From the NCBI GenBank assembly GCA_903927855.1, contig CAIYOL010000267.1, forward strand, positions 1-13,113: 13,113 nt of DNA. The letters are read 5' to 3'. Made by a program: the position numbers and the translations under genes. Positions 1 to 6,551 of this stretch are shown here, in pieces (within the stretch, counting starts at the first letter, position 1; every line of letters begins with the position of its first letter). Under the pieces are notes generated by a model. It ran no database searches, was not told the origin of the DNA, and was given only the letters and a program-made list of their open reading frames with translations. Origin of the DNA: an uncultured Planctomycetota bacterium. Lineage in GTDB: Bacteria > Planctomycetota > Phycisphaerae > Sedimentisphaerales > Anaerobacaceae.

Positions 1-70
1 CGCAGACATAGGCGGTCAAATTAGTGGACCAAGCCAATAAATCAGTATCGCTTCGCGGAATATAAGGCAT
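1..70 (-). CDS. N-terminal fragment of an unidentified protein, cut by the window edge
   Basis: Reading leftward from an ATG at 70, the minus strand is open to the window edge for 23 codons. The product begins MPYIPRSDTDLLAW and continues through STNLTAYVC. I recall uncharacterised bacterial proteins, some from planctomycetes, that open with a similar I-P-[RK]-x-D-A-D-x-x-x-W pattern; that is memory, not a search. A purine-rich stretch on the minus strand (AGGAAAGGG, complement of 79-87) lies about 8 bases before the ATG and fits a ribosome binding site, which supports this start. Nothing can be said about function from so short a piece. It has the same direction as the two kinase genes to its right, 135 bp downstream of the nearer one. 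Confidence 0.55.
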   Translation of the reverse strand, partial: MPYIPRSDTDLLAWSTNLTAYVC

Positions 71-115
71 TTTTCACACCCTTTCCTAAAGCTTCCACTC
101 CGTCCGACGTTTGAA

Positions 116-135
116 ATCGGCGGAAAACCGCCGAT
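116..135. other. Perfect 8-bp GC-rich hairpin between genes
   Basis: The sequence ATCGGCGG-AAAA-CCGCCGAT is a perfect inverted repeat with a 4-base loop. It lies in the 135-bp gap between the end of the phosphotransferase gene (206) and the start of the left-edge gene (70). Neither side carries a run of T, so it is not a classic intrinsic terminator. It could be a weak terminator, an mRNA-stabilising 3' end or an operator. No other signal is obvious in 71-205. Confidence 0.6.
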
Positions 136-205
136 GAGCACCCACACTGAGGCATACATGAAGGCGTATGAGAGCGGCGAAAAGTAGACTTAAAAGATGA
201 GATTT

Positions 206-1222
206 TTACGAAGTAATTGCCTGGGTGAGTTTGTCGCGGTTATCGTTGAGCCATTCGGCTTTTCGCTGAATCATACGCAGGAAATCGAGGCCTGAGAGGT
301 TGCCGAAAAAGCCGGTTGCGGCCACGGGCAGGATTGCCTCGGCTATCATCGTCTCAATCATCAAATCGGGGATGGAATTTAGCTGGTTTTCGTCCGGGGC
401 AATTACTTTGCGATAGCCATTGAGGAACTGGACGAGCTTTGCTTGGTCGAGATAATCGGGCCAATCGGCAGGATTGGGACGGTTTCCCACAATCGAAAAT
501 TGCAGCATACCATTGGCAAGGTCGGTAACGGGTGGTGCAATCTTTACCGAGTCAAAATCGAGGAGAGCAGTCAGATGATGATGTTCAAAGAGCATATTTC
601 CGGGATGCCAATCGCCGTGGACGATTTGCTGCGGCCAAGAGTCGAAACCAAGCTCGCTAACGCGAATGCTGGAGGCATTGTAAAAGGTCATCAATGTTTC
701 GGCAGTTCTTTGCAGCTTTTTGTCCTGTCCTGTCCCTGTTGTTTTCAGATGGGTGCGAACGGTTGAAGAATCGTGGAAGCTGCTGCCAGGCGGTTTCCAC
801 TCCTGGGCGAAATCGGTTAAATCCTGATGGAAGTTCGCCAATTGCCAGCCCGTGTCGGCGGTGGCTTCGGCGGAGCCGTCATATCGGGAACCGGCAACAA
901 ACTCGAAAAGCTCATAAATGTGGTTGTTCAGGTGCAGGATTGTATTTTTCTCATCGGAGGTTGCCACGAGGGGCGCGAGCGGGAATTCCATCTCTGAGAG
1001 GCGAGACTGGATTGCGTGGGCAAAAGCGACGTGGTAGAGGTCGTCTTTGCCTTTGGGACGGCGTTTTAGCAGGAATTTACCCCGTTCAGAAGTAACGACC
1101 ATTTTCGGCGCGCGCCTATTGCCGGCTGAAAGCGGCTTTGCCTGGTCGATTACGCCGATTTCGTAGTGGCTGAGGACCTGGGCCAGCTCCTCCGGAGAAA
1201 AATGTGCACCTCCTCTGGGCAT
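206..1222 (-). CDS. APH/choline-kinase-fold phosphotransferase
   Basis: This 338-residue protein belongs to the aminoglycoside phosphotransferase / homoserine kinase II / CotS-like superfamily of small-molecule kinases. Visible motifs are an N-lobe lysine in KFLLKRRP (about residue 53), a hinge-like segment YELFEFVAG (103-111), the catalytic loop VHGDWHPGN (201-209, with Asp204 as base and Asn209 as metal ligand) and the metal-binding DFD (222-224). The length is normal for the family. The substrate cannot be read from sequence: such proteins phosphorylate amino acids, sugars, choline-like alcohols or protein side chains. The ATG at 1222 is 24 bp downstream of the protein kinase gene on the same strand, so the two are probably cotranscribed. 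A GGAG about 11 bases before the ATG may serve as its ribosome binding site. A strong AGAGGAGG lies inside codons 3-5, but no start codon follows it in frame. It is not likely to be a resistance gene; that would need direct similarity to a known enzyme. Confidence 0.85.
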   Translation of the reverse strand: MPRGGAHFSPEELAQVLSHYEIGVIDQAKPLSAGNRRAPKMVVTSERGKFLLKRRPKGKDDLYHVAFAHAIQSRLSEMEFPLAPLVATSDEKNTILHLNNHIYELFEFVAGSRYDGSAEATADTGWQLANFHQDLTDFAQEWKPPGSSFHDSSTVRTHLKTTGTGQDKKLQRTAETLMTFYNASSIRVSELGFDSWPQQIVHGDWHPGNMLFEHHHLTALLDFDSVKIAPPVTDLANGMLQFSIVGNRPNPADWPDYLDQAKLVQFLNGYRKVIAPDENQLNSIPDLMIETMIAEAILPVAATGFFGNLSGLDFLRMIQRKAEWLNDNRDKLTQAITS

Positions 1223-1246
1223 AGACTTTTTCGCTCCGCAATACGG

Positions 1247-2482
1247 CTAATATAACAAAAGGAAAATAATAACCAAAACCAATACCGCTACTACTGCTCC
1301 GAGGACCAATGAAGCAATGCGGTAATGAGCGATGGCGAGGATATCTTCTTCGAGATGTTTATCTTCTGTTTTGAGCGCCTCTCCCTTTTCCAACTGTTTG
1401 AGGGCAGCGACATCAAACCTTTTGTGAGCCCGGATTGGCGGCAGGCCGTTGCGAACGGCCTCTAAATCCTCCAGCAGCTCCTCGACGTTGTTGTAGCGGT
1501 CTTCTTTGCGCTTGGCCATCATAACCTCAATCACTTCGGATGCCCCAGCGCTAAGCTTGGTGTTTATATGGTCGGGCGGAATCAGCTCTTCCCTGAGGTG
1601 CTTTCTCATCACCTCCGCAGGGTCATCTGCCATGAACGGCACGCGGCCTGTTACCATGTGATAGAAAGTTGCCCCGAGGCCATAAATGTCGGCCCTGCCG
1701 TCGATGTCGATTTTGCCTCGAATTTGTTCGGGTGAGATATAGTACGGCGTGCCATACGCTTTACCCGCCTCGGTTTGAGCGGCCTCGATGTCTGTCGTCT
1801 CGCGAGCCAGTCCCATATCGGCGAGCTTGACTACGCCTGCGGTGTTTATCATTATGTTCTTCGGCTTGACGTCGCGATGGATAAGGCCGCACGAATGGGC
1901 GTGCTGAAGCGCGTGAGCAACCTGGATTATTATATCCAGCGCTTCGTCTTCTTTGAAAATTTTGCCGGCCGCCAAATCATCGTGGATAGTCTTGCCTTCG
2001 ACGTATTCCATTACAAAATAGTGGTACCCCCCTGCCTCGCCGACGTCGACGGCCTGAACGATGTTGTTGTGATTGAGCTTACCTGCGGCCTGGCCTTCTT
2101 TGAAGAAGCGTTCCACGTATTCGGGATTTCCGCTGAAGCGCTTGGGCAGAACTTTTATTGCAACCATCCGGTTGAGACTTAATTGCTGGGCCTTGTAGAC
2201 GACCGCCATTGCACCGGCGCCGAGTTTGCCGAGTATTTTATAACCGGGAATCTGGTATGCTACTACCTTGGTTTCTTTGATGTTTTTTCCGAGTCTGTCG
2301 GCCTGGTTCTGCGTGATATAGCCCAGGTCCATCATAAGGTCTTTGAGCATTATGGGATTGATTTTGCGGCGAGCTTCCAATTCTTCGAGCGAGCGACGCA
2401 ACTCCGCATCCGTGCACAGACCCTGCTCTATTGCCATTTTGCCGAACAGCGTATCGTAACTTGTTTCGTTTGTTGTTGTCAT
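1247..2482 (-). CDS. Tail-anchored Hanks-type Ser/Thr protein kinase
   Basis: This 411-residue kinase has three parts. Residues 1-70 form a small predicted helical domain (FGKMAIEQGLCTDAEL, then LKDLMMDLGYITQNQADRL). The pattern recalls the paired short repeats at the N-terminus of GspE/PilB-type proteins and of some planctomycete kinases. Residues 78-345 are the kinase domain: glycine loop GAGAMAVV (88-95), VAIK lysine 110, helix-C Glu129, catalytic loop HRDVKPKN (202-209, Asp204), DMG instead of DFG at 222-224, and GTPYYISPEQ (244-253). All catalytic residues are present, so it should be active. Residues 388-410 are one hydrophobic membrane segment ending at the C-terminus, so the kinase should face the cytoplasm with no external sensor. 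The ATG at 2482 has GGGCGG just upstream. A TTGACA/CATAAT promoter lies at 2527-2554. The targets are unknown; the N-terminal domain is a likely place for partner binding. Confidence 0.93.
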   Translation of the reverse strand: MTTTNETSYDTLFGKMAIEQGLCTDAELRRSLEELEARRKINPIMLKDLMMDLGYITQNQADRLGKNIKETKVVAYQIPGYKILGKLGAGAMAVVYKAQQLSLNRMVAIKVLPKRFSGNPEYVERFFKEGQAAGKLNHNNIVQAVDVGEAGGYHYFVMEYVEGKTIHDDLAAGKIFKEDEALDIIIQVAHALQHAHSCGLIHRDVKPKNIMINTAGVVKLADMGLARETTDIEAAQTEAGKAYGTPYYISPEQIRGKIDIDGRADIYGLGATFYHMVTGRVPFMADDPAEVMRKHLREELIPPDHINTKLSAGASEVIEVMMAKRKEDRYNNVEELLEDLEAVRNGLPPIRAHKRFDVAALKQLEKGEALKTEDKHLEEDILAIAHYRIASLVLGAVVAVLVLVIIFLLLY

Positions 2483-2526
2483 TAACCGCCCTGGGTTTTA
2501 CAACAAATATATGCTCAAAACCATCA

Positions 2527-2554
2527 ATTATGTTTTATATAGGACTTTTGTCAA
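2527..2554 (-). promoter_or_regulatory. Sigma70-like promoter for the kinase genes
   Basis: On the minus strand, a perfect -35 TTGACA (complement of 2549-2554) is followed after 16 bases by -10 CATAAT (complement of 2527-2532), a 5 of 6 match to consensus. Transcription would start near 2520, giving a leader of about 38 bases before the kinase ATG at 2482. The surrounding DNA is AT-rich, as expected for a promoter. It was found by eye and has not been tested. Confidence 0.6.
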
Positions 2555-2667
2555 AGAAAAATTTACAATATTTGACTACAAAATTACAAGCTTCTCTGTT
2601 TAAAATCGACCTTTTAGGCTTGGGGGATTAGTGGTTTTTGCGGGGCCTGGGATTTGCAGGTTTAGGA

Positions 2668-2695
2668 TTGACTTGGCGTTAAATCCCGCTAAACT
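2668..2695 (+). promoter_or_regulatory. Sigma70-like promoter for the etfBA operon
   Basis: TTGACT (2668-2673, 5 of 6 to the -35 consensus) and TAAACT (2690-2695, 4 of 6 to the -10 consensus) are separated by 16 bases. Transcription would start near 2702, about 50 bases before the etfB start codon. The -10 is weak, so an activator may help or another site in 2555-2740 may be used. This is a prediction from spacing and consensus only. Confidence 0.45.
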
Positions 2696-2737
2696 GTTGT
2701 CTTTCTGAAAATCGGTGTTACCGAAATAGTAGCCTTC

Positions 2738-2743
2738 AAGGAA
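2738..2743 (+). promoter_or_regulatory. Ribosome binding site that fixes the GTG start of etfB
   Basis: AAGGAA lies 7 bases before GTG at 2751. There is no ATG at the right place for an EtfB N-terminus (the protein must begin just before CVVLIKQVPDT), so this site supports the GTG start. Confidence 0.6.
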
Positions 2744-2750
2744 CCAACAA

Positions 2751-3662
2751 GTGGCTTATAATTGTGTTGTTCTTATAAAGCAAGTTCCTGATACTAAAAG
2801 GATTACAGGTAAGGCGATGAACGATGACGGCACGGTCAATCGTTCTGCGCTGCCGGCCATTTTTAATCCTGAAGACCTTAATGCGCTGGAGCTTGCGCTG
2901 CAGATTAAGGACAAATTCGGGGGCAAAATAACAGTTATTACGATGGGGCTGCCGGCGGCGGGCGCGATTCTTCGTGATTCGCTTTTTCGCGGGGCTGATG
3001 AAGCGATTCTCCTTACCGACGCGAAATGTGCCGCGAGCGATACGTTGGCGACCAGTTATATCCTGAGCTGCGCGGTCAAAAAGATTGATTATGACATAGT
3101 TCTCTGCGGCAGACAGGCGATTGACGGCGATACCGCGCAGGTCGGGCCGCAATTGGCGGAAAAGCTGGGTGTTCCGCAGATTACTTATGTTGAAGAGCTT
3201 ATCGAACTTAATGACAAAACCATAACTGCCCGCCGAAACATCGGGGCCGGCTGGCAGCAGGTCAAGGCGAAATTGCCGGTTCTTTTGACTGTTACCGCGG
3301 ACGCAAATGAGCCGAGAGTAGCCGCCGCGAAAAAAATGATGAAGTATAAAAATGCACGAACGCCTATTGAGGTCGAGCAGAAAATCAAACTTGAAAATGC
3401 AGAGGCAGCCGAGGCGGACATTAAGAAGCTTGCTGAACATAAATGCAGTGAGCTGGAGAAAAAAGGCCTGCTGATTAAGCAATGGAATTTAGATTTTGTA
3501 GGTGCTGATTTGACGTGGTGCGGGCGAAACGGCTCGCCGACAAAAGTGCATCGGATTCAAAGCGTGGTTTTGGCATCGAAAGAGACGAAAAGTATCGAGC
3601 CAAACGACAGGGGCATTTCGGATATGATACACGAGCTGATTGAGGACAAGATAATAGCGTAG
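2751..3662 (+). CDS. etfB: Electron transfer flavoprotein beta subunit (EtfB/FixA family)
   Basis: EtfB pairs with EtfA to form a soluble FAD protein that carries electrons to or from acyl-CoA dehydrogenases. The family signature is clear: CVVLIKQVPDT at the N-terminus, FNPEDLNALELAL, then CGRQAIDGDTAQVGP near residues 119-133, and NGSPTKVHR near the C-terminus. The GDTAQVGP form is what I recall from clostridial ETFs, some of which bifurcate electrons with NADH; mitochondrial-type EtfB has a different sequence there. Bifurcation is therefore possible but unproven. At 303 residues it is about 40 longer than the usual 250-265. The extra length appears to lie in the Lys/Glu-rich segment ENAEAAEADIKKLAEHKCSE before the GSPTKV motif. 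The start is GTG with AAGGAA upstream. The gene opens a four-gene operon; etfA begins 4 bp after its stop. Confidence 0.95.
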   Translation: MAYNCVVLIKQVPDTKRITGKAMNDDGTVNRSALPAIFNPEDLNALELALQIKDKFGGKITVITMGLPAAGAILRDSLFRGADEAILLTDAKCAASDTLATSYILSCAVKKIDYDIVLCGRQAIDGDTAQVGPQLAEKLGVPQITYVEELIELNDKTITARRNIGAGWQQVKAKLPVLLTVTADANEPRVAAAKKMMKYKNARTPIEVEQKIKLENAEAAEADIKKLAEHKCSELEKKGLLIKQWNLDFVGADLTWCGRNGSPTKVHRIQSVVLASKETKSIEPNDRGISDMIHELIEDKIIA

Positions 3663-3666
3663 TGTT

Positions 3667-4716
3667 ATGATAGATGTGAATAGACAAGGCGAGGTTTGGG
3701 TATTTGCTGAGCAGCACAATGGGCACCTGGAAGATACGCCAATTGAGTTGATGAGCAGAGCCCGGCGATTGGCAGATACCTTAGGTGTTAAATTAGCTGC
3801 GGCTGTTTTGGGTAATGGGGCCAGGGACATTGCGGCAAAGTTGATACATTACGGAGCCGACAAGGTTTATCTGGCTGAGCATCCGCTACTGGTTGCTTAT
3901 CAAACAAACAGTTACGCAAAAGTGATATTCGATTTGATACACAAGCATAAGCCGCAGATTGTGCTTTACGGTGCGACCGCAGCGGGTCGGGACTTGGCGC
4001 CGCGGGTCGCAAGCGCAGCAAAAGCAGGTCTTACAGCGGACTGCACGGACCTGCAAATCGGCGACCACAAGACCACAGACGGCGACACGCATAAGAATCT
4101 GCTGTTTCAAATCAGGCCTGCCTTCGGCGGAAATATAATCGCGACCATCATAAATTACGACCGCTGGCCGCAAATGGCTACCGTTCGTGAGGGCGTGATG
4201 CCGATGCCTGAGCCGGATGTCGGCCGCAAGGGTGAAATTATCCAGGAGAAGGTGCAAATTTCACAGCAGGATTTGCCGCTTGAGATTCTCGAAGAGCACA
4301 AACGGCCGAAGAAGGTCAACCTTAAGGCGGCAAGGATAATCGTTGCTGGCGGAGCGGGCGTGGGCAGCAAGGACAATTTCAAACTTGTTTGGGATTTGGC
4401 AAATTGCTTAGGCGCAGCGCCGGCGGCCACCAGAGCGGCGGTCGATTTGGGCTTCATTGACAGCGACCATCAGGTAGGACAGACCGGCACAACGGTTCGG
4501 CCCAGCTTATATATAGCTGTGGGAATCAGCGGAGCGATTCAACATCAGGCAGGAATGTCCGGCAGCCAGAAGATAATTGCAATCAATAACGACCCAGGTG
4601 CTCCTATTTTCCAGATTGCACATTACAAAATACTCGGCGACCTGAATGTTGTCGTGCCCAAAATGATAAAGACGCTGAGAGAGAAAAGTATTAAAGAAGA
4701 AAAGGCAGAAGCTTAA
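3667..4716 (+). CDS. etfA: Electron transfer flavoprotein alpha subunit (EtfA/FixB family)
   Basis: EtfA is the second ETF subunit and provides most of the FAD site. Residues in the N-terminal half match the family: LYGATAAGRDLAPRVA, RPAFGGNI and MATVREGVM. The C-terminal FAD domain is intact: IIVAGGAGVGSKDNF, then VGQTGTTVRPSLYIAVGISGAIQH and AINNDPGAPIFQIAHYKILGDL. At 349 residues it is slightly longer than the usual 310-340, with a charged tail (REKSIKEEKAEA). There is no 4Fe-4S ferredoxin domain, which some FixB-like proteins carry. The ATG is only 4 bp after the etfB stop and lacks a clear Shine-Dalgarno sequence, so translation is probably coupled to etfB. The acyl-CoA dehydrogenase follows 14 bp after its stop. 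Confidence 0.96.
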   Translation: MIDVNRQGEVWVFAEQHNGHLEDTPIELMSRARRLADTLGVKLAAAVLGNGARDIAAKLIHYGADKVYLAEHPLLVAYQTNSYAKVIFDLIHKHKPQIVLYGATAAGRDLAPRVASAAKAGLTADCTDLQIGDHKTTDGDTHKNLLFQIRPAFGGNIIATIINYDRWPQMATVREGVMPMPEPDVGRKGEIIQEKVQISQQDLPLEILEEHKRPKKVNLKAARIIVAGGAGVGSKDNFKLVWDLANCLGAAPAATRAAVDLGFIDSDHQVGQTGTTVRPSLYIAVGISGAIQHQAGMSGSQKIIAINNDPGAPIFQIAHYKILGDLNVVVPKMIKTLREKSIKEEKAEA

Positions 4717-4730
4717 AAGCCGGATATATT

Positions 4731-6542
4731 ATGGCTAATTTCTATAAAGACAATGACGATATCCAATTTTTGTTCAGGCATATTGACCTGACCAAACTGG
4801 CGGAGCTTGCCGAAGAGGGATTTAAGTTCGCGAACGAGTTCGACTATGCTCCGACGGATGCCGGCGAGGCAATAAAAAATTACGAGATGGTCCTTGATTC
4901 GCTGGGGCAATTAAGCGGTGATTTTATCGCCCCGCGAGCAGAAGACGTCGACCGCCAAGGCAATACTCTTAATGCAGACGGCACAGTTACATATGCAAAA
5001 GGGATAAGCGAGTCTCTTGAAAAGCTTGCCAAAGCCGACGTGATGGGTTTTACGCTGCCGTACAGGTTCGGCGGCCTAAATTTCCCGAATCTTGTTTATT
5101 CTATGGCCATCGAGATTGTCTCCCGTGCCGATGCGGCACTAATGAATATCTTCGGCCTGCAGGGAATAGCCGAGACAATTAACGCTTTTGCCTCAGAAGA
5201 AATCAAGCAACAGTATCTGCCGGACTTTGCCGCGGGCAAGGTCACGGGAGCTATGGTATTGACCGAGCCTGACGCCGGTTCGGATTTACAGGCGGTCAAA
5301 GTTTCGGGACACGATACAGGAGCAGAAAAGCCGGCGAGGGTCTATCAGGACGCGCAAGGCAACTGGTTCATTCGCGGGGTAAAGAGATTCATAACCAACG
5401 GCTGTGGCGATATTCTGCTTGTGCTTGCCCGCAGTGAGCCGGAAATCTCCGACGGCCGGGGCCTGAGTCTGTATCTTGTTGAGCGAGGTCCGTGGGTCAA
5501 GGTGCGCCGCTTAGAGGAAAAGCTCGGCATTCACGGAAGCCCGACGTGCGAATTATTCTTCAACGATGCCCCTGCCAAGCTAATCGGGGAACGTCAGCGA
5601 GGCCTTATAACTTACGTTATGAGCTTGATGAATGGTGCCCGCATCGGCATTGCTGCTCAATCGCTTGGTATTGCCGAAGCCGCTTTCCGTGTTGCTCGCG
5701 ATTATGCCGCCACAAGAAAACAGTTCGGCGTAGTTATTGAAAAGCTACCGGCAGTCCGCGATATGCTAATCGATATGAAGATTGCCGTCGAGGCAGGCAG
5801 AGCGCTGCTGTATGAAACATCCTGCGTTGTTGACCAGAGTATCTCCTGTGAGAAGCGGAAAGAATTGAACCCGCCCACCGACAAAGAGCAGCTAAAGCTG
5901 CTGAGGGAACAATCCCGCCGGCTCGACCGCCTTGCCTCAATGCTGACGCCGATGAGCAAGTACTACTGTTCCGAGATGAGCAACAGGGTCGCTTACGATT
6001 CAATTCAGGTCCTCGGCGGCAGCGGTTATATGCGGGACTATGCCTGCGAACGGCACGCCCGCGACGCCAGAATTACGACTATTTATGAGGGGACGAGCCA
6101 ATTACAGGTTGTCGCAGCCGTTCGCGGCGTCTGCAGCGGGACAGCCGAGAAATTTCTCACCGAGCTTGCCGGCAAGGAGTATGACCCTCAATTGAAAGAC
6201 CTGCTCGGGAAACTATCCGCGGGGATGGAGCAATTGAAGAATGCTATCATTTTTGTTAAAGCAAACGGTAACGAATATATGGACCTCTGCGGCAAAGCCC
6301 TTGTCGATATCGCGATAGATTTGATTAACGGCTACTTATTCTGCGGCCAGGCAAGCGCTCAAGTCGATATGCAGCTTGCAGGCGACTCGTCATCTATGAA
6401 AGGGCGCAAGGTGGAGATTGCCAGGAGATATATCACCAAGAATGCGCCGAAGATTGCGGCTTTGGCAGAATTGGTCAAAATGGGGGACAAATCTACATTT
6501 ACAAAATACGAAGCAATGATAGGGCCTGTGCCAACCGAATGA
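4731..6542 (+). CDS. Acyl-CoA dehydrogenase, long form with C-terminal extension
   Basis: This FAD enzyme forms the alpha,beta double bond of an acyl-CoA and passes electrons to ETF, or runs in reverse if driven. Core motifs are MVLTEPDAGSD (175-185, flavin contact), RFITNG (219-224), MNGARIGIAAQ (300-310), ATRKQFG (327-333), GGSGYMRDY (429-437) and IYEGTSQLQ (451-459), where Glu453 aligns with the catalytic base of medium-chain enzymes. At 603 residues it exceeds the classic 380-residue enzymes. There is an N-terminal extension, a charged insertion near 370-400 and a helical C-terminal domain of about 130 residues. The opening MANFYKDNDDIQF resembles, from memory, a subfamily common in Bacteroidetes that also sits next to etfBA. 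Chain-length preference cannot be deduced. The ATG is 14 bp after etfA with only a weak ribosome binding site, which suggests coupling. Confidence 0.95.
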   Translation: MANFYKDNDDIQFLFRHIDLTKLAELAEEGFKFANEFDYAPTDAGEAIKNYEMVLDSLGQLSGDFIAPRAEDVDRQGNTLNADGTVTYAKGISESLEKLAKADVMGFTLPYRFGGLNFPNLVYSMAIEIVSRADAALMNIFGLQGIAETINAFASEEIKQQYLPDFAAGKVTGAMVLTEPDAGSDLQAVKVSGHDTGAEKPARVYQDAQGNWFIRGVKRFITNGCGDILLVLARSEPEISDGRGLSLYLVERGPWVKVRRLEEKLGIHGSPTCELFFNDAPAKLIGERQRGLITYVMSLMNGARIGIAAQSLGIAEAAFRVARDYAATRKQFGVVIEKLPAVRDMLIDMKIAVEAGRALLYETSCVVDQSISCEKRKELNPPTDKEQLKLLREQSRRLDRLASMLTPMSKYYCSEMSNRVAYDSIQVLGGSGYMRDYACERHARDARITTIYEGTSQLQVVAAVRGVCSGTAEKFLTELAGKEYDPQLKDLLGKLSAGMEQLKNAIIFVKANGNEYMDLCGKALVDIAIDLINGYLFCGQASAQVDMQLAGDSSSMKGRKVEIARRYITKNAPKIAALAELVKMGDKSTFTKYEAMIGPVPTE

Positions 6543-6548
6543 GGGGGG
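6542..6548 (+). promoter_or_regulatory. Strong but close Shine-Dalgarno sequence for the HAD gene
   Basis: AGGGGGG overlaps the final base of the acyl-CoA dehydrogenase stop codon and ends 3 bases before the ATG at 6552. It is the most G-rich ribosome binding site in the operon, and its spacing is shorter than usual. It implies that the HAD protein is translated independently of the upstream gene. Confidence 0.5.
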
Positions 6549-6551
6549 ATA

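Noticed and set aside
41..187. Plus-strand open stretch ending at TAG 185-187, reading FEIGGKPPMSTHTEAYMKAYESGEK in part
   Set aside because: It looks protein-like at its end, but it has no early start codon, a stop closes it at 38-40, and it overlaps the better supported minus-strand start at 70. It could be the tail of a decayed gene, but there is no second piece to support this.
1203..1222. AGAGGAGG inside the first codons of the phosphotransferase as a ribosome binding site for a later start
   Set aside because: No ATG, GTG or TTG follows in frame at a suitable distance, so the ATG at 1222 is kept and the purine run is taken as coding for Arg-Gly-Gly.
206..1222. Aminoglycoside resistance gene
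   Set aside because: Only the general catalytic motifs of the superfamily are shared. There is no mobile element or other resistance gene nearby, and most such chromosomal proteins act on metabolites.
2736..3482. 248-codon minus-strand open frame opposite etfB
   Set aside because: etfB on the plus strand is certain from family motifs. The antisense product is rich in Arg, Phe, Leu and Asn without any domain pattern, typical of a shadow frame.
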